Of a DNA stretch of 64,000 bases, positions 16,880-28,602 are shown in pieces. The stretch comes from Meghimatium bilineatum (taxonomy: Eukaryota; Mollusca; Gastropoda; Stylommatophora; Philomycidae), in the NCBI GenBank assembly GCA_034231615.1, contig CM067302.1:15641274-15705273 (forward strand), in the 5' to 3' direction. The translations under genes and the position numbers were made by a program. The notes beneath the pieces are model-generated. The model searched no databases, was not told the DNA's origin, and saw only the letters and a program-made list of their open reading frames with translations. Positions within the stretch are counted from its first letter, which is position 1. Each line of letters begins with the position of its first letter.

Positions 16880-18175
16880 AAAATCTATGTAACCACACCT
16901 GTCAACTTCCAGAAGAATCTTGCTGTACATTAAATAGCACCGGGAACAAAGATCCTTGTAGCTAGGTCCTTGACCAGGTGCTATTGTTCTGATCTCTGAT
17001 GTCCAGGATCTGCATATCAGAGCAACTTTTCTACAGATTAGCACATTTGCTATCTAGCATTGGATCCAGGAATGGATATCATGCTCCCTTAACATGTCAA
17101 CAAGATGAGTGTAACTAACTCTATTGTACGCATCTTCTAGATCTGTCAACAAGATGTCAACATGTCAACAAGATCTTAACATGTCAACAAGATGATTGTA
17201 ACTAACTCTATTGTACGCATCTTCTAGGTCTGTCAACAAGATGTCAACATGTCAACAAGATCTTAACATGTCAACAAGATGAGTGTAACTAACTCTATTG
17301 TATGCATCTTCTAGGTCTGTCAACAAGATGAGTGTAACTAACTCTATTGTATGCATCTTCTAGGTCTGTCAACAAGATGAGTGTAACTAACTCTATTGTA
17401 CGCATCTTCTAGGTCTGTCAACAAGATGAGTGTAACTAACTCTATTGTACGCATCTTCTAGATCTGTCAACAAGATGTCAACAAGATCTTAACATGTCAA
17501 CAAGATGAGTGTAACTAACTCTATTGTACGCATCTTCTAGATCTGTCAACAAGATGTCAACAAGATCTTAACATGTCAACAAGATGAGTGTAACTAACTC
17601 TATTGTACGCTTCTTCTAGATCTGTCAACAAGATGTAACATGTCAACAAGATCTTAACATGTCAACAAGATGAGTGTAACTAACTCTATTGTACGCATCT
17701 TCTAGACCTGTCAACAAGATGTCAACAAGATCTTAACATGTCAACAAGATGAGTGTAACTAACTCTATTGTACGCATCTTCTAGGTCTGTCAACAAGATG
17801 TCAACGAGATCTTAACATGTCAACAAGATCTCAACGAGATGAGTGTAACTAACTCTATTGTACGCATCTTCTAGGTCTGTCAACAAGATGTCAACGAGAT
17901 GAGTGTAACTATAGATCTGTTAACAAGATCTTAACATGTCAACAAGATGAGTGTAACTAACTCTATTGTACGCATCTTCTAGATCTATCGCTGTGACTAG
18001 TTTCATCTTTATTCCGAAAACCTTCATAAACTTCATGTCCAAGAAATGCAGCATTTGTTACTGTATATCTTCTAGGACTGTACGCACCTAGATTATTTGG
18101 GAGATCACCTTTGGGAGTTCCCTGGTTATGTGTCTAGCGACAATTCTCTCCTGAATCTTACCATACGATGATGAT
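16880..18175 (-). pseudogene. Reverse transcriptase relic with motif A amplified internally
   Basis: A minus-strand non-LTR RT fragment related to the element at 26688-31500. At its 5' side (about 18170-18000) it reads KIQERIVARHITRELPKVIS, then in another frame 'AAFLGHEVYEGFRNKDET', then AIDLEDAYNRVSYTHLVD, motif A with its aspartate. The next piece of the protein appears only after about 900 bp of tandem repeats, as 'QGSLFPVLFNVQ' near 16930 (motif B side). The tandem repeats in between are copies of the motif A segment itself (see 17090-17995). No catalytic YADD is seen. Confidence 0.75.
17090..17995. repeat. Minisatellite derived from RT motif A
   Basis: Units of about 49 bp, and longer units of about 80 bp, that contain GATGAGTGTAACTAACTCTA and TTGTACGCATCTTCTAG. 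On the minus strand each reads as DLEDAYNRVSYTHLVD, the motif A segment of the surrounding RT relic. Longer units add one or more TGTCAACAAGATCTTAACA inserts. At least 12 copies are present. A 49-bp period breaks the reading frame, so the amplification is not coding. Confidence 0.9.
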
Positions 18176-18300
18176 GTTCCTCCTTCGCAAGTGAAGATGA
18201 GCATGGCATGAAGAAAACAAAGCCATGACTTGCACTATGAGAGTTGCACACTGTCGTCAACCTCACTCTCTCGCCCCTACACATATGGTCTCAGTGGCAA
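18175..18300 (-). mobile_element. RTE-like 3' tail fragment
   Basis: Minus-strand tail with CATGCCATGCTCATCTTCAC, TTGCGAAGGAGGAACATCAT and an ATC repeat end. The same tail, with TCATCTTCGCTTGCGAAGGA, is at about 56557-56605 at the end of the element at 56500-57320. No coding part is left here. Confidence 0.6.
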
Positions 18301-18459
18301 GACGAGTCAAGATGACTGAGTTTGTGTCGGAGTGCAGTAGATGACCAGGGTGCCTTACTGTCTCACCGTGCTCTTTGATGCTCTACGACGCTAGCTGAAT
18401 GACGCCTTTCTGCCCAGTGGCCCATATTAGTTGAGCTCCTTTGCTCAGTATGCTGCATC

Positions 18460-18755
18460 CAGACTTTACATGCTGTGCAAGACATGGGCGCATACATCAG
18501 AGGCTATGGGCAGAGATCCCATTTGCCGCCTTCACTGATTTAACATGCCGAAGCGGTTTCAGAGGTGTGGTTGCTGTTGCAATACACATTCTAGAGTGTG
18601 ATGATGCCATAGCCTTGTATGTAGGCTGCCTCTATCAACAGATACGGACTCACAAACGCAACAGTCATTGACAAAGAATAACTAGAAAATGTCCACAGCT
18701 TTGAATATCTCAGGTCAATCATCAATACCACAGATTGCTCAGACGAGATCAGGTA
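18460..18755 (+). pseudogene. RTE-like thumb-region fragment
   Basis: The plus strand reads AASINRYGLTNATVIDKE near 18625-18675, then LENVHSFEYLRSIINTTDCS and DEIR near 18680-18750, the '(Y)LGSII...CSDEI' thumb landmark of RTE-like elements. The earlier part (18460-18620) reads only as broken frames. The Gly of the usual 'YLGS' is changed to Arg. Confidence 0.6.
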
Positions 18756-18950
18756 AATATTAGCATATGTACAGAAATATCTTGGTATAAATATACATGT
18801 AGATAAGTTTTTGTTACTGTTGCGTGTTTTCGTTTCTTGAAAAAGGTCCTGCTTGGACCGCAAAGTGGAAACAGCCCTTGTTAATGCGCTCATTGCATTC
18901 AGTGTTTACATTGTTTTGTTAGTAGTATTATAGTAACATCTTTAACTTTA

Positions 18951-19411
18951 TTTAGGTACTTGGAAATCTGGGATTAGCGTTTTTGGCCAATTTTGCTTAA
19001 GCTGTAAATTTCTTGTGACAGGGTTTATATTTAGTGATGGCGTCATTTGTCATGTTTGAAACCAGATTTATTCATTTTTTTAACCATTTTTTTTATATAT
19101 GTAACTTTTAAGAGTGCTGGACATTGCTGAAAACAGCAATTATGTTTTTAAAACATCAACATTTGTTTAAATTCTGCAAATTAGCCCACATTTTGAATAT
19201 CTATTAGTTCTGTGTCCATCTGAAAATTCATGTAAATTATTTTGATGTCAAATTAATTTGAAAAAAATGTATAACTTTTTTTCAGGGTTGACGTACAGAC
19301 TTTTATCATTTAATTGCAATTTTTAAGGGCTATCTAACTATTGTATTATGTGTAATTATGTAGCACTATTTTGAAAATTGTGTCCAAGTACCTACTTTAT
19401 GATAAAGATAA
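18951..19411. mobile_element. Short TIR element (MITE), single-unit form
   Basis: About 460 bp with 11-bp perfect terminal inverted repeats, TAGGTACTTGG at the left and CCAAGTACCTA at the right. Reading inward from the right end on the minus strand it gives GGTACTTGGACACAATTTTC, then CTGTACGTCAACCCTGAAAA, then ACACAGAACTAATAGATATT. The same order occurs at 39867-42927, where the segment containing the last motif is amplified about nine-fold. A possible short target duplication is CTTTAT on each side. Confidence 0.75.
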
Positions 19412-19659
19412 AGTTTATCTTTATCACTTATAATTATTATAATAATATATTGTTTCAGTAGTCACATAGGCTATGGTTGTGAGACATGAGTAATCCACAA
19501 TGGAAAAGAAAAAATGTGGATACACATCTGCGTCATTCACAGGGAGTTAGACAATAGACATTTCATATCCAATTTTATCCATTAAATGGTTTTTCTCATT
19601 ATCTCAGTTCACTTCATATAACTTACTTCATTGATAATAATAATAAAATAATTCTTATT

Positions 19660-19818
19660 CTTCTTCAGCGTTCATTCTCAAACTCCTGCTGGATCTCTGT
19701 TGCAGGACCATGATCCATTCTAGATTTCCAGCAGGATATAGTCCAGAGAATGGAAATGCGTTGTGTCGCCGTTTTATTTGCGCCAATGGCCCGACAAATC
19801 CGTCTTCGGCGGAAATAA
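19660..19818 (-). mobile_element. GAA-SINE copy
   Basis: Minus-strand copy, well preserved. From the right: CCGCCGAAGACGGATTTGTC, GGCCATTGGCGCAAATAAAA, ACAACGCATTTCCATTCTCT, ACTATATCCTGCTGGAAATC, and CAGGAGTTTGAGAATGAACG with a GAAGAAGAA tail. Confidence 0.75.
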
Positions 19819-20396
19819 AATAATAATATAATAATAGTTCAACTTTCAACTTCATATATTGATATAGGGGTGAAGGCCTAACAATGAAGCTCTAGTCTAG
19901 TCTAGTCACAGCTACATCTAACATTGTTTGTTATTTTATTCAAGGAATATTTAAAAGATGATATACATACTTAATTACAAATATATAAGGATTACAAATA
20001 TTTACTAATCTAGAACGACTTTGCAATTTTCATGAAAAATGCTTTACCAGAATTGATGAGAACAAGACAATAACAAATTTGAAACAATTCGTCCATTACG
20101 GCGGTCGTTAAAGTTAAAAATGTAGACCCGGAACAAACGTTAAGACACTTCACACTATCATCACGTGCCACAGAACAAAACCAACACTTATATTTGGCTT
20201 TCGTGGAACAAGATAATGCTTTTAACAGAGCGGATAGAGCATAACTATGGAAAACACTACATACAAATGGAGTTCCCCAACATATCATAAGAATATGTCA
20301 GAGCATAAGCATATACGTCAATAGTCAATGAGCAGTAAGAACGAACACAGGTACATCCATCAAATTGCAAATTCACTCGGGAGTGATATAGGGACA

Positions 20397-20564
20397 GGGC
20401 CGGATTAGGTAGGCCATTGCAACCTATGCGGCCGCAGTGGGCCCCGCACTTCATAGGCCCATAAATTCATATTAAAATTTATTTTATTATCCTCTTCCCT
20501 ATCAAGACTGGGCCCCACGCAATCCGTTTCGTATTGGGCCCCTCAATTGTTAGGGCCGGTCCTG
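20397..20564. mobile_element. 168-bp hAT-type MITE with perfect 8-bp target duplication
   Basis: Ends are CAGGGCCGGATTAGG and TAGGGCCGGTCCTG, imperfect terminal inverted repeats of hAT style. TATAGGGA occurs exactly at 20389-20396 and 20565-20572. Removing the element and one copy rejoins the RT motif B region of the host RTE-d copy. The interior is GC-richer (GGCCGCAGTGGGCCCCGCAC) and has no coding capacity. Confidence 0.9.
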
Positions 20565-20834
20565 TATAGGGATGTGTACTATTCCCCCCTTCCCTATTGT
20601 TCATAACATACATATATCACATCTGCATAGAAAGCGGAAGAAAACAATCTGAAGGATAACTTAAACGAATTGTTATTTACAGACGACCAAGCACTAGTAG
20701 CATCATCAGAAGAGTAACTACAAAGACAAATAGACAGTTTACTTGTTAAACCTTTAACATGAAGATAAATATAGTAAAGACAGAAGTAATGAAGAATAGA
20801 AACAAACACTAATATATATAGAAACACTAATATG

Positions 20835-20955
<121 letters not shown>

Positions 20956-21568
20956 CCTATATATATAGGAAACAACATCCATAAACAAGTGACAGAATTA
21001 ATATACCTAGGAAGCAATATAACAACAACAGACGGCAAGTGCAGCAAAGAAATACATAATAGATGTAGTAAAGCATACCAAGCTATAGGGTAAATGGCAC
21101 CAATCTTCAGAAACAAAAATGTAGATTCAAACACCAAAATAACACTATTGAAAACAATTATTATGCAAACGATGTGCTACCAAAGCCAAACATGGACAAT
21201 GACTGCACAAGACAAAAGTGAACTTGTGACAGCTGAAATGGCATGGTTATACAGAATCATAGGAATATCGCGAAGAGACAGAGTGAGGAATGAGGACGTT
21301 AAATAAAGAACCGGCAAAACGCCAATCTTGGAATATATTAAGAGACAACAGATCAAATGGTTTGCACACATCCGCAGACAACCATCAGACAGCATACCAC
21401 AGCAAGCTATGCTACACAGATATAGTGAAGGCATATATGGAGGCCGACCACGAAAACAATGGACCACCGAATTAAAAGAGCCGATAAATTCCACAATATA
21501 CTCAGCGCACACGAAGGCCATCTCCAGAAAACTCTTCTACCCATGACGATGAAAGGCAACAAAGTGTT

Positions 21569-21994
<426 letters not shown>

Positions 21995-22099
21995 ATAGAT
22001 AAAGTGCCGTCTTTTAACATCATGTGTTTCTTACCTAAGATGTGTAATGTGATAATTTTATTATGTCCATCTTGTGATGTTTTCCCACTAGTATCTCTG

Positions 22100-22425
22100 C
22101 TACATCTTGTTCGACTCCCCTCATCTATCTATGTCGCCCGTGTGTTGCCGGGGCCCGAAAGGGGAGCAAAGAATAGCAACGCTGTTTACCTTCCACGCAT
22201 GTCGTAAAAGGCGACTAAGGAGGTTATGGGATGGAGTTGGCTGTCCTATCCCATATAGGGTCAGTGATCCAAAGCCATGCTGAAGTCGGATGTGTCCGAC
22301 CGAAAGGCGCAGACATCGCAGCAATGCTGTAAACCATGACCGAACGCATTCCGTTCTCCGAACTACATCCTGCTTATCTGCAGGAGTTTGAGAACGAACG
22401 CAGAAAAAGAAGAAGAAGAATATCT
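22100..22425 (+). mobile_element. Long GAA-SINE copy
   Basis: The most complete long form. It starts near GTCGCCCGTGTGTTGCCGGG, then CCCGAAAGGGGAGCAAAGAA, GGCGACTAAGGAGGTTATGG, ATGCTGAAGTCGGATGTGTC, CCGAAAGGCGCAGACATCGC, ACGCATTCCGTTCTCCGAAC, GCAGGAGTTTGAGAACGAAC and ends in GAAGAAGAAGAA. Shorter relatives are at 48050, 49118 and 61500. The head region could be a 5S- or tRNA-like promoter, but I see no clear A/B box pair. Confidence 0.75.
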
Positions 22426-22429
22426 TTTG

Positions 22430-23161
22430 TAGTTTTGATTTGTCTGTTGTTCTCTATCCTAAAACTTATCCCTCCATGATTAATATTTCAAAACCAATGT
22501 GTACTTTTGTATGTCCAAAATATGTCCGCTTGCATTTTTGACAAATTTGAGTAGCCATTCTTCTTCTATGTTCAGTTCTTCAGAGTTGGTGTGTTCAAAC
22601 CCTTCCCCCTTAGAATATCAGAGCATAACTTTTCGTACAATTAAGTTAGCCAAACAAATGGGTTTACCTTACCTACCCGTAACTATTCCCCACAAATAAA
22701 AACTCAACAAATTTCTCTCTCTCTCTCTCTCTCTCTCTAGGATAGGCTAATGACATTTTTGGTAACCCTCCCCCTTCCCCATTACGAAAACGTATCCACG
22801 GAGCTTCTAAGAGCAATTAAAGAATTCGTTGAATTAGTTATTTCTCGCAGACGACATTATTTATGAAGATGAATAACAACTACAGCTGCATATGATAAAT
22901 ACCTTTTGGTAGAAGCGTCGATTTGTAGGTATTATGCGTGTTTCTAGCAAAACCTGATTACACTGTTCCTAATTTCGCCTGTTGGATTTCAATTTTTGCT
23001 GCAGTGAATACAAGGCCTATTATCGATTTACAAGAAAACAACATACCAAATCGCTTATCACATAGTGTGAGGTGTATAACATCAAATCAAAGTTAATACA
23101 TAAAAGACAAGTTATGAACATCTGAAAAATCAACATCATACCCATTGAACATATAAAAACA
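22430..23161. other. Non-coding stretch
   Basis: No gene or element recognised. It contains a short CT run at about 22719-22739 and otherwise AT-rich unique-looking sequence. Confidence 0.4.
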
Positions 23162-23495
23162 TAATAAAAGTCGGTAGATAAGGGAGGGGAATTTGGGTGT
23201 TAAAACTCTTCCCCAATTAGCAAATCGGAGCATCTTCTTCAGCGTTCATTCTCAAGCTCCTGCTGGTTCTCTCTTGTAGCAGGACCACGATCATTCTAGA
23301 TTTCCAGCAGGATATAGTCTAGAGAATGGAAATGTGTTGTGTCCCAGTTTTATTTGCTCAATGGTCCGGATATATTCGTCTTCGTCGGGAAATCAGAACA
23401 TGAATTTTGGTACTAGGAACATAGCAAACCCCTCCTCTCTAACAATTTTTCTAAATCCCCACCCTCACAAGGAGAAAGTATTTACGGCCCTGAAA
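23162..23495. mobile_element. Possible non-autonomous hAT-like element with nested GAA-SINE
   Basis: The right end TTTACGGCCCTG is a hAT-style terminus, and the left side has GGGTGTTAAAACTCTTCCCC. A similar left-end phrase occurs at about 58440 (GGGGTGTTAAAACCCTGCCC) and a similar right end at about 37400 (TCTCTACGGCCCTG). A minus-strand GAA-SINE (23225-23392) lies in the middle. The left terminus is not clear, so element limits are tentative. Confidence 0.35.
23225..23392 (-). mobile_element. GAA-SINE copy
   Basis: Minus-strand copy with CCCGACGAAGACGAATATAT at the right, ATTTCCATTCTCTAGACTAT in the middle and CAGGAGCTTGAGAATGAACG with GAAGAAGA at the left. Nested inside the element above. 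Confidence 0.7.
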
Positions 23496-25257
23496 TAAGG
23501 TAACAGAAACCTCTATCAATGTGAAATAAGTTTCGGAGTTCAAATATATCACAGTGTAAATAATACGACATTTGAGTTATCTGTCGTTGCTAACGACGCC
23601 ACATTGTGGGGATAAATCACGTTTGTTTCTATGGCTGTACATATCATGGAAAACATGCTGTCGTTATACAAACACAATATGAACTAAGAAACTGTAATAT
23701 TATCATATGACAGAAGTAGATCTGTAATTGTGTGTAGTTTCACTGCGGCACTAATTAGAGTTTTTTAAATATATTTAATGTAAAGTTTGCCTAGTTACTA
23801 TGACTTGTCACTTGTGTAACTCGATGTATGATGTTTCTAATCTTGAGTGCGGTAATGAAAATGTTCTTCAGAATTGCATGATTTAAAAAAAAAATTATTC
23901 TATATATGAAACAATAATAAAATAATGAGAAAAGTTGTCAGCTGAAGGATTCATATAGAAATACGACAGAATACAGACAACACAATAGTGTGTTAACAGG
24001 GCCGTAGATATGATTACAGTAAGGAGGGGATTTCACCGTAATTATATTTTTAATATTATTTTTTTGCAGTAAATTAAACTATTTGGCGGGCAATTTTAGG
24101 ACCATCTTGTGATACATCGCTAAGGCAGGAGTTTTAGCGAACAATTTGGCTAGGTTTCTAGTACTAGAAGCCACGATTACAGTTGTTAAGGGAGAGCTAT
24201 GAACAACACAAACTACTTTATTTACTGAATTATTGTGTCAACATAAATAACAAAAATGTTAGAGGATGCCCAACAAAATGGAGAGTGTGACAGTAAACAA
24301 ACGAATAATCGATAAATACTACATAAAGTGCAAAGGTTACATTTTTAAAACTATCAATGTAATAATAAATAATTAGCAATAAACAAAAGTCCTTATTAAT
24401 TTATTTATTGCAAATTAATTATGTTTTATATTGATATTCAGGCTTTTAATAGTAACCAGTGTACTTTCTGTAGTATAGGCCTATATCACGGTGTGTTAAT
24501 GAATGTAATATTATAATGTTTAGCATATTCGGGTATAGGCTGTTCCTATTATTAAATTTAGAAACGAAAACATGGCAGGTTTTTTTTGTAGATGCATTCT
24601 ATATTTGTACGTGACGAGTTTTTGTAGATCGTTGTATGTGAAATGGTTCTATTTAAAAAGTCAATTCTCCAGCATTGTCATACTTCCATAATCTAGTAAT
24701 CCATTATATTATTCCCCATGTTCTCTTCGATATCTAATAATCCATTATATTATTCCCCATGTTCTATTCGATATCTAGTAATCCATTATATTATTCCACA
24801 TGTTCTCTTTCCTAGAACCTTTTCCTCAACAAATAATCTTTTATGTTCAGGTCTGTGTTAGTGTTTCTGTGCATGAATGATTCCTAGGCCATGTCTATAG
24901 TATTGAATTTAAAATGATTATATTATCTTTTCCATTGTGGATGTGATATCCGAAGAGTCATTGATGATTCATTTGTGATGTGTTTTGTAGGGTCATTTCA
25001 AATCACTTTCATTGCAGCAATCTAATACGATACTCTTAATTTACCACAAAGACTTTATTTATGTTGTCATTTTGTAGTTGTTCTATGTCAATTATTTCGG
25101 AATGTATGAGTTCATCTCTGTTGATATGCATAATTATTTTTTCCTCTTTTGTTTGTATGAAAAGATTTTGAACCTTGCTATGATCTTTGAATGAAATAAT
25201 CATGTGTTGTAGATATGTGTGAATTCCCGATGGGTGTGTGTCATCTGCTTCAAATAA
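23496..25257. other. Non-coding stretch with a 41-bp triplication
   Basis: No exon or element is confidently seen. At 24685-24805 a 41-bp unit with TAATCCATTATATTATTCCC occurs three times. At 23996 CAGGGCCGTAGA resembles a hAT terminus without a visible partner. A 75-codon minus-strand frame at 25036-25263 (starts MNLFEADDTHPSGIHTYLQH) matches nothing I know. About 24262-24320 resembles 37556-37615 (GGATGCCCAACAAAATGGAG against GGGTGTCCGACAAAGTGGAG), so a dispersed repeat is present. Confidence 0.4.
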
Positions 25258-25630
25258 ATTCAAAACGAACTGGAGGCTACAGAGATGTGATTTCTGAGAA
25301 GAATGATGAAATCCACATGGACAGCCAAGAAAACTAATGCAGAGGTTCTCATTGATGCTGGCGTAAAAAAAAGATCAAACATATCAAACATTAGGGGCAG
25401 ACAGTTAAGGTTTCTAGGGCATGTGCTGAGAAGAACACAGTTTGAGCAATTAATAACCATTGGAAAGATCAAGGGGAGAAGAGACAGGGTAGGAAAAGGT
25501 TGCTAGATTGACTAGTATTGTGGCACGTAGAAGTTCACCAACTTAGTTTATTGACAACACAAGAGACAGAGATTCGTGGAGAAACACGATTGTCTACACC
25601 ATCTAGCATGTCTCTTGATTGATTGTCATC
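25258..25630 (+). pseudogene. RTE-a C-terminal fragment
   Basis: Closely matches the end of the RT at 13555-14802: STWTAKKTNAEVLIDAGVKK, SNISNIRGRQLRFLGHVLRR, QLITIGKIKGRRDR. A frame shift follows, then a decayed end and TTGATTGATTG. 5'-truncated at 'NELEAT'. Confidence 0.85.
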
Positions 25631-26239
25631 TGCTTACTAAATTTCTGGAATCTCATGCCCTCTAATATTAAGGGGAAAAAATATTCTACAGATGGTGCAA
25701 AAGTGTATATTGCAGGCGATCGATGTGTTTTGTAAAATTTGACTGAAAGTTGTGCACACATAGTGGAGTTGTGCTAATGGGAACTACAATAAAATACACA
25801 CAACTGCAGAAGAGAATAGAAGAGTGATAAAACACAAATTAGCTAATGAAGAAATTAGCACCATATTACAGAAACACAGAAATATCTAGGTTAGTTAAGG
25901 CAATAACATAGTATCGCAATCACTAGGTAAATATGGCAGAGCGTTACTGAAATAATGAATACATAGGCACATAAGAGGTTAACAAGTAACAGTGACAATG
26001 AAAAATGAAAAAGTTTAATTTTTAATTTTTATTTTACAATTCAATCCTCACATTTTAGTAAAGTGTTCTCACATTCCACTTTCCAATTAAAATATGATCT
26101 TTTTAAAGAAGTATGTGTTTTGACTTGATTTTTCATACTTGGGATGTACAATGGTAGTTACCTGTTGCCCCTTCCATCGATCTCTACTAATATCCTATTC
26201 CACTAGGCAGCATGGATTCTCCGGTTAGAACAACTTAGT
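25631..26239. other. Non-coding stretch
   Basis: Nothing firm is seen. A short plus-strand run near 25800-25990 (GAATAGAAGAGTGATAAAAC, TATCTAGGTTAGTTAAGG) may be a decayed RTE thumb trace, but I could not frame it. Confidence 0.3.
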
Positions 26240-26545
26240 TGGCACGCTGTGTCATATGACGTCACTGCTGTGTTATTTCCATAAACAGACTAGAAATATT
26301 GACGAATATTCCTGCACGAACACACATTTTGGTAGCATATCCTTTACAGGACTTAGCTATCAACCCAGCAGTTGTTAGCTGTGATGATTTTCTAGGCAAT
26401 ATAAATACGTTCAGTAGTGTGCCATTGCTTTCTGAACGGTCCTGATGCACAATTGCATGTAGCGGGGATCTAACTCGGTACCTTGGCCGTCACAAACGCT
26501 CTCTGTACCACTTCGCCACAGAGCCGAACCTTCGTCACAGAGCCG
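26240..26545 (-). mobile_element. tRNA-derived SINE, copy 1
   Basis: On the minus strand the head reads GCTCTGTGGCGAAGTGGTAC (A-box-like TGGCGAAGTGG), then about 40 bp later GGTACCGAGTTAGATCCCCG (B-box-like). The body includes TTCAGAAAGCAATGGCACAC and ATTGCCTAGAAAATCATCAC. The same order, head then body, occurs at 45560-45835 with a better B box (GGTTCAAACTC), which supports a real SINE family. A small duplication (CACAGAGCCGAAC twice) marks the head side. Confidence 0.75.
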
Positions 26546-26606
26546 AACACACATTGCTGCATAATTTCACAGAAATTAAAACACTCAATAATCCACAACA
26601 AGAATG

Positions 26607-26651
26607 GAACACACGAACGTCACAATTATGTATTGTGCTGTTCGTGTGTTC
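26607..26651. other. 45-nt near-perfect hairpin
   Basis: GAACACACGAAC (26607-26618) pairs perfectly with GTTCGTGTGTTC (26640-26651). A 2x2 mismatch follows, then CACAAT pairs with ATTGTG, leaving the loop TATGT. This gives an 18-bp stem in 45 nt. It lies between the tRNA-derived SINE and the 3' end of the RT element. It could be a transcribed hairpin, a foldback remnant or chance. Confidence 0.7.
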
Positions 26652-26687
26652 ATTACATTAATTTCCCCGGAAACACAGAAAACGATC

Positions 26688-27620
26688 AAATCGCACACCC
26701 CAGGTATTGTAAGGATGAGGTCCTGAATATATCGTACCCTATCATCTCCACAGTCGGTGTCACAGACTTCACTATATGATTGTTAAAAGAGAACCATGTC
26801 ACCGCGGCCTTCTCTTGGTTGATCTGTGTCCCTGAACCCTCACACCAGGAGGTGATACGGTCTAGCTCTTTCTACAGAAAGAGTGTGATTGCCACAGTGT
26901 AGACATTGAATATTACGGGAGAGAGGGGAGATCCCCGTGGAAGGCCTGGGCGTATTGTTATGGGCTTAGATGTCCAACGACCACCCCTGAGAGCCAAATT
27001 CCTCTCGAGCAACACCACTGATATCCATCTGATGACGAAAGGGCAACATTAAAGAGCAAGAGCGTGCTGATGAGGTATTCGACCTCCACTCTATTATACG
27101 CGTCCTCCAAGTCAATCGCGACAGCACACGTTTCCAGACCTGCATGGAAGCCATCGAATACATCGTAGTCGAAAACAGCGGCATGGCGACATGTTTCTTT
27201 CCGGCGTCTGTATCCTCCACGCATGTCCGAAAAGATGCGACTATCTTCCGGTTTTCGAGCGAGGTGCTGTGTTATAATTTTCTCAATAAGTTTGCTAGTG
27301 GTGTTCTGCATCGCTATGATTCAGTATCCGTTGATCTGAGCGTGGTTTTTATTGCGTTTCTTTAGTGGCAATAGGTAGCTGTGCAGCCATTCCTCCTTGA
27401 TGGTACCGTTCTTGATGCTTCCGTTAAACTCGCCAACTAAGTCGTTTATGTCACTCTCCTTAAGGATGGCGAAGTCCTCGTATCGTATACCGTCAAGACC
27501 TGGGGCAGTGTTCTGTGACCATTTAAGAGTGGTCTGGATGGTCTTAGCAGTGATGTGTATGCTCTCATTCCACTTAGCCTCCGTACATAAACCAGACAGT
27601 GTAGTGATAATCCTCCGCCT
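26688..27620 (-). pseudogene. Reverse transcriptase domain lacking the YADD box
   Basis: RT fingers and palm in shifted frames: TIQTTLKWSQNTAPGLDGIR, EEWLHSYLLPLKKRNKNH, then KIITQHLARKPEDS, the motif A segment LETCAVAIDLEDAYNRVEVE and 'GLPRGSPLSPVIFNVYTVAI'. The next residues already belong to the region after motif C, so about 30-40 codons with the YADD aspartates are missing. RTSSLQYLGC-like thumb sequence ends the match. Not active. Confidence 0.8.
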
Positions 27621-28334
27621 AATATCTAGATTGTTTTGGTCCGTCTGTTGAACGCTCAAGAAAGGTCATTCCCTTATCTTCGTCTGATTTCTTCCATGTC
27701 AGATCAGTGGATTGAAAGTCAGGTATGCCGACTCTTTGGGTATTTCCATTCATGCTCCTCTGAAAACGCCAGAACGTCTTAAGAGACTTGTCTGGGCTGA
27801 TCTGCTTGCAAAATTCATTCCACCTTTCTTCTTTGGCCTGCTGGGCACCTATCATAAAGAGTAACATGGTGTCATCAACGGTCTGCTTCAATACAGTTAC
27901 GTTATTGGATGGTTCGCAGCCGGAGTTGCGTGCTTTCTGCCACACCTCGACGGCCTGCTGTTTGTTCCTCCATGCTTTCTCTATGTTGTCATTCCACCAT
28001 GGTGGCTGATTCAACTCGCAGCGCCTTGGACGCTTAACCTGCGACTTGCTGCACCTAATTTTGCTTATCGAGTCAAGGCCCGAATTGCCGTGCTGGAAGC
28101 CCCTCGGAACGTTTCTACGCTTCTCATGATTGTGTTTCTTGATAAGAATAATGCACGGATAGTGATCGCTGCCGTGATACCCTAACACATTCCACCTCCA
28201 TAGACGGTCCAAGGCGGAGGAAACCAATGCCAGGTCTATGCTACTGTCAGTGTCTCTAGATCGACTGGCAGTCCTAGTTACCGCGCCATCATTGAGACAC
28301 ATGACATCAGCGGTTACCAACGCATCCTCTAGCT
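27619..28334 (-). pseudogene. Endonuclease C-terminal part and linker of the non-LTR element
   Basis: An open frame of about 238 element codons, plus some 31 further codons that belong to the hAT end. It contains ALVTADVMCLNDGAVTRT, the DSSIDLALVS strand, and LGYHGSDHYPCIILI, where SDH is the catalytic Asp-His region of APE-type endonucleases that nick the target. Downstream, 'PRRCELNQPPWWNDNIEKAW' and 'EERWNEFCKQISPDKSLKTF' are typical of the endonuclease-RT linker in Jockey/CR1-like elements. The frame stops near 27619 and the RT continues in another frame. Confidence 0.8.
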
Positions 28335-28602
28335 CAGTGTTTCCCAGCCTTTTTGTACCAAGTCCCACCAAAGCCTTTCTAAAAGTTTGATTGCCCCCCA
28401 TCACCCCCCACCCGGGTAACATGTACATATTTTTTACATTAAAAAATTGAATTATTCCCTCAATGAAGCATAATTACAACTTGTCCAGGACACAAGACTT
28501 GGGTTTTAGGAAAACGTTATTCAGAAACAAAACAGTAGTAAATTTTCAAAACATAAAATAGTTTTCCAAAACTCAAGTAGAAGGTGGTACTGCTAGTAGA
28601 AC

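Noticed and set aside
25036..25263. 75-codon minus-strand frame (MNLFEADDTHPSGIHTYLQH)
   Set aside because: It looks protein-like, but there is no splice context, no match to any family I know and no second copy. Left as unassigned rather than called a gene.
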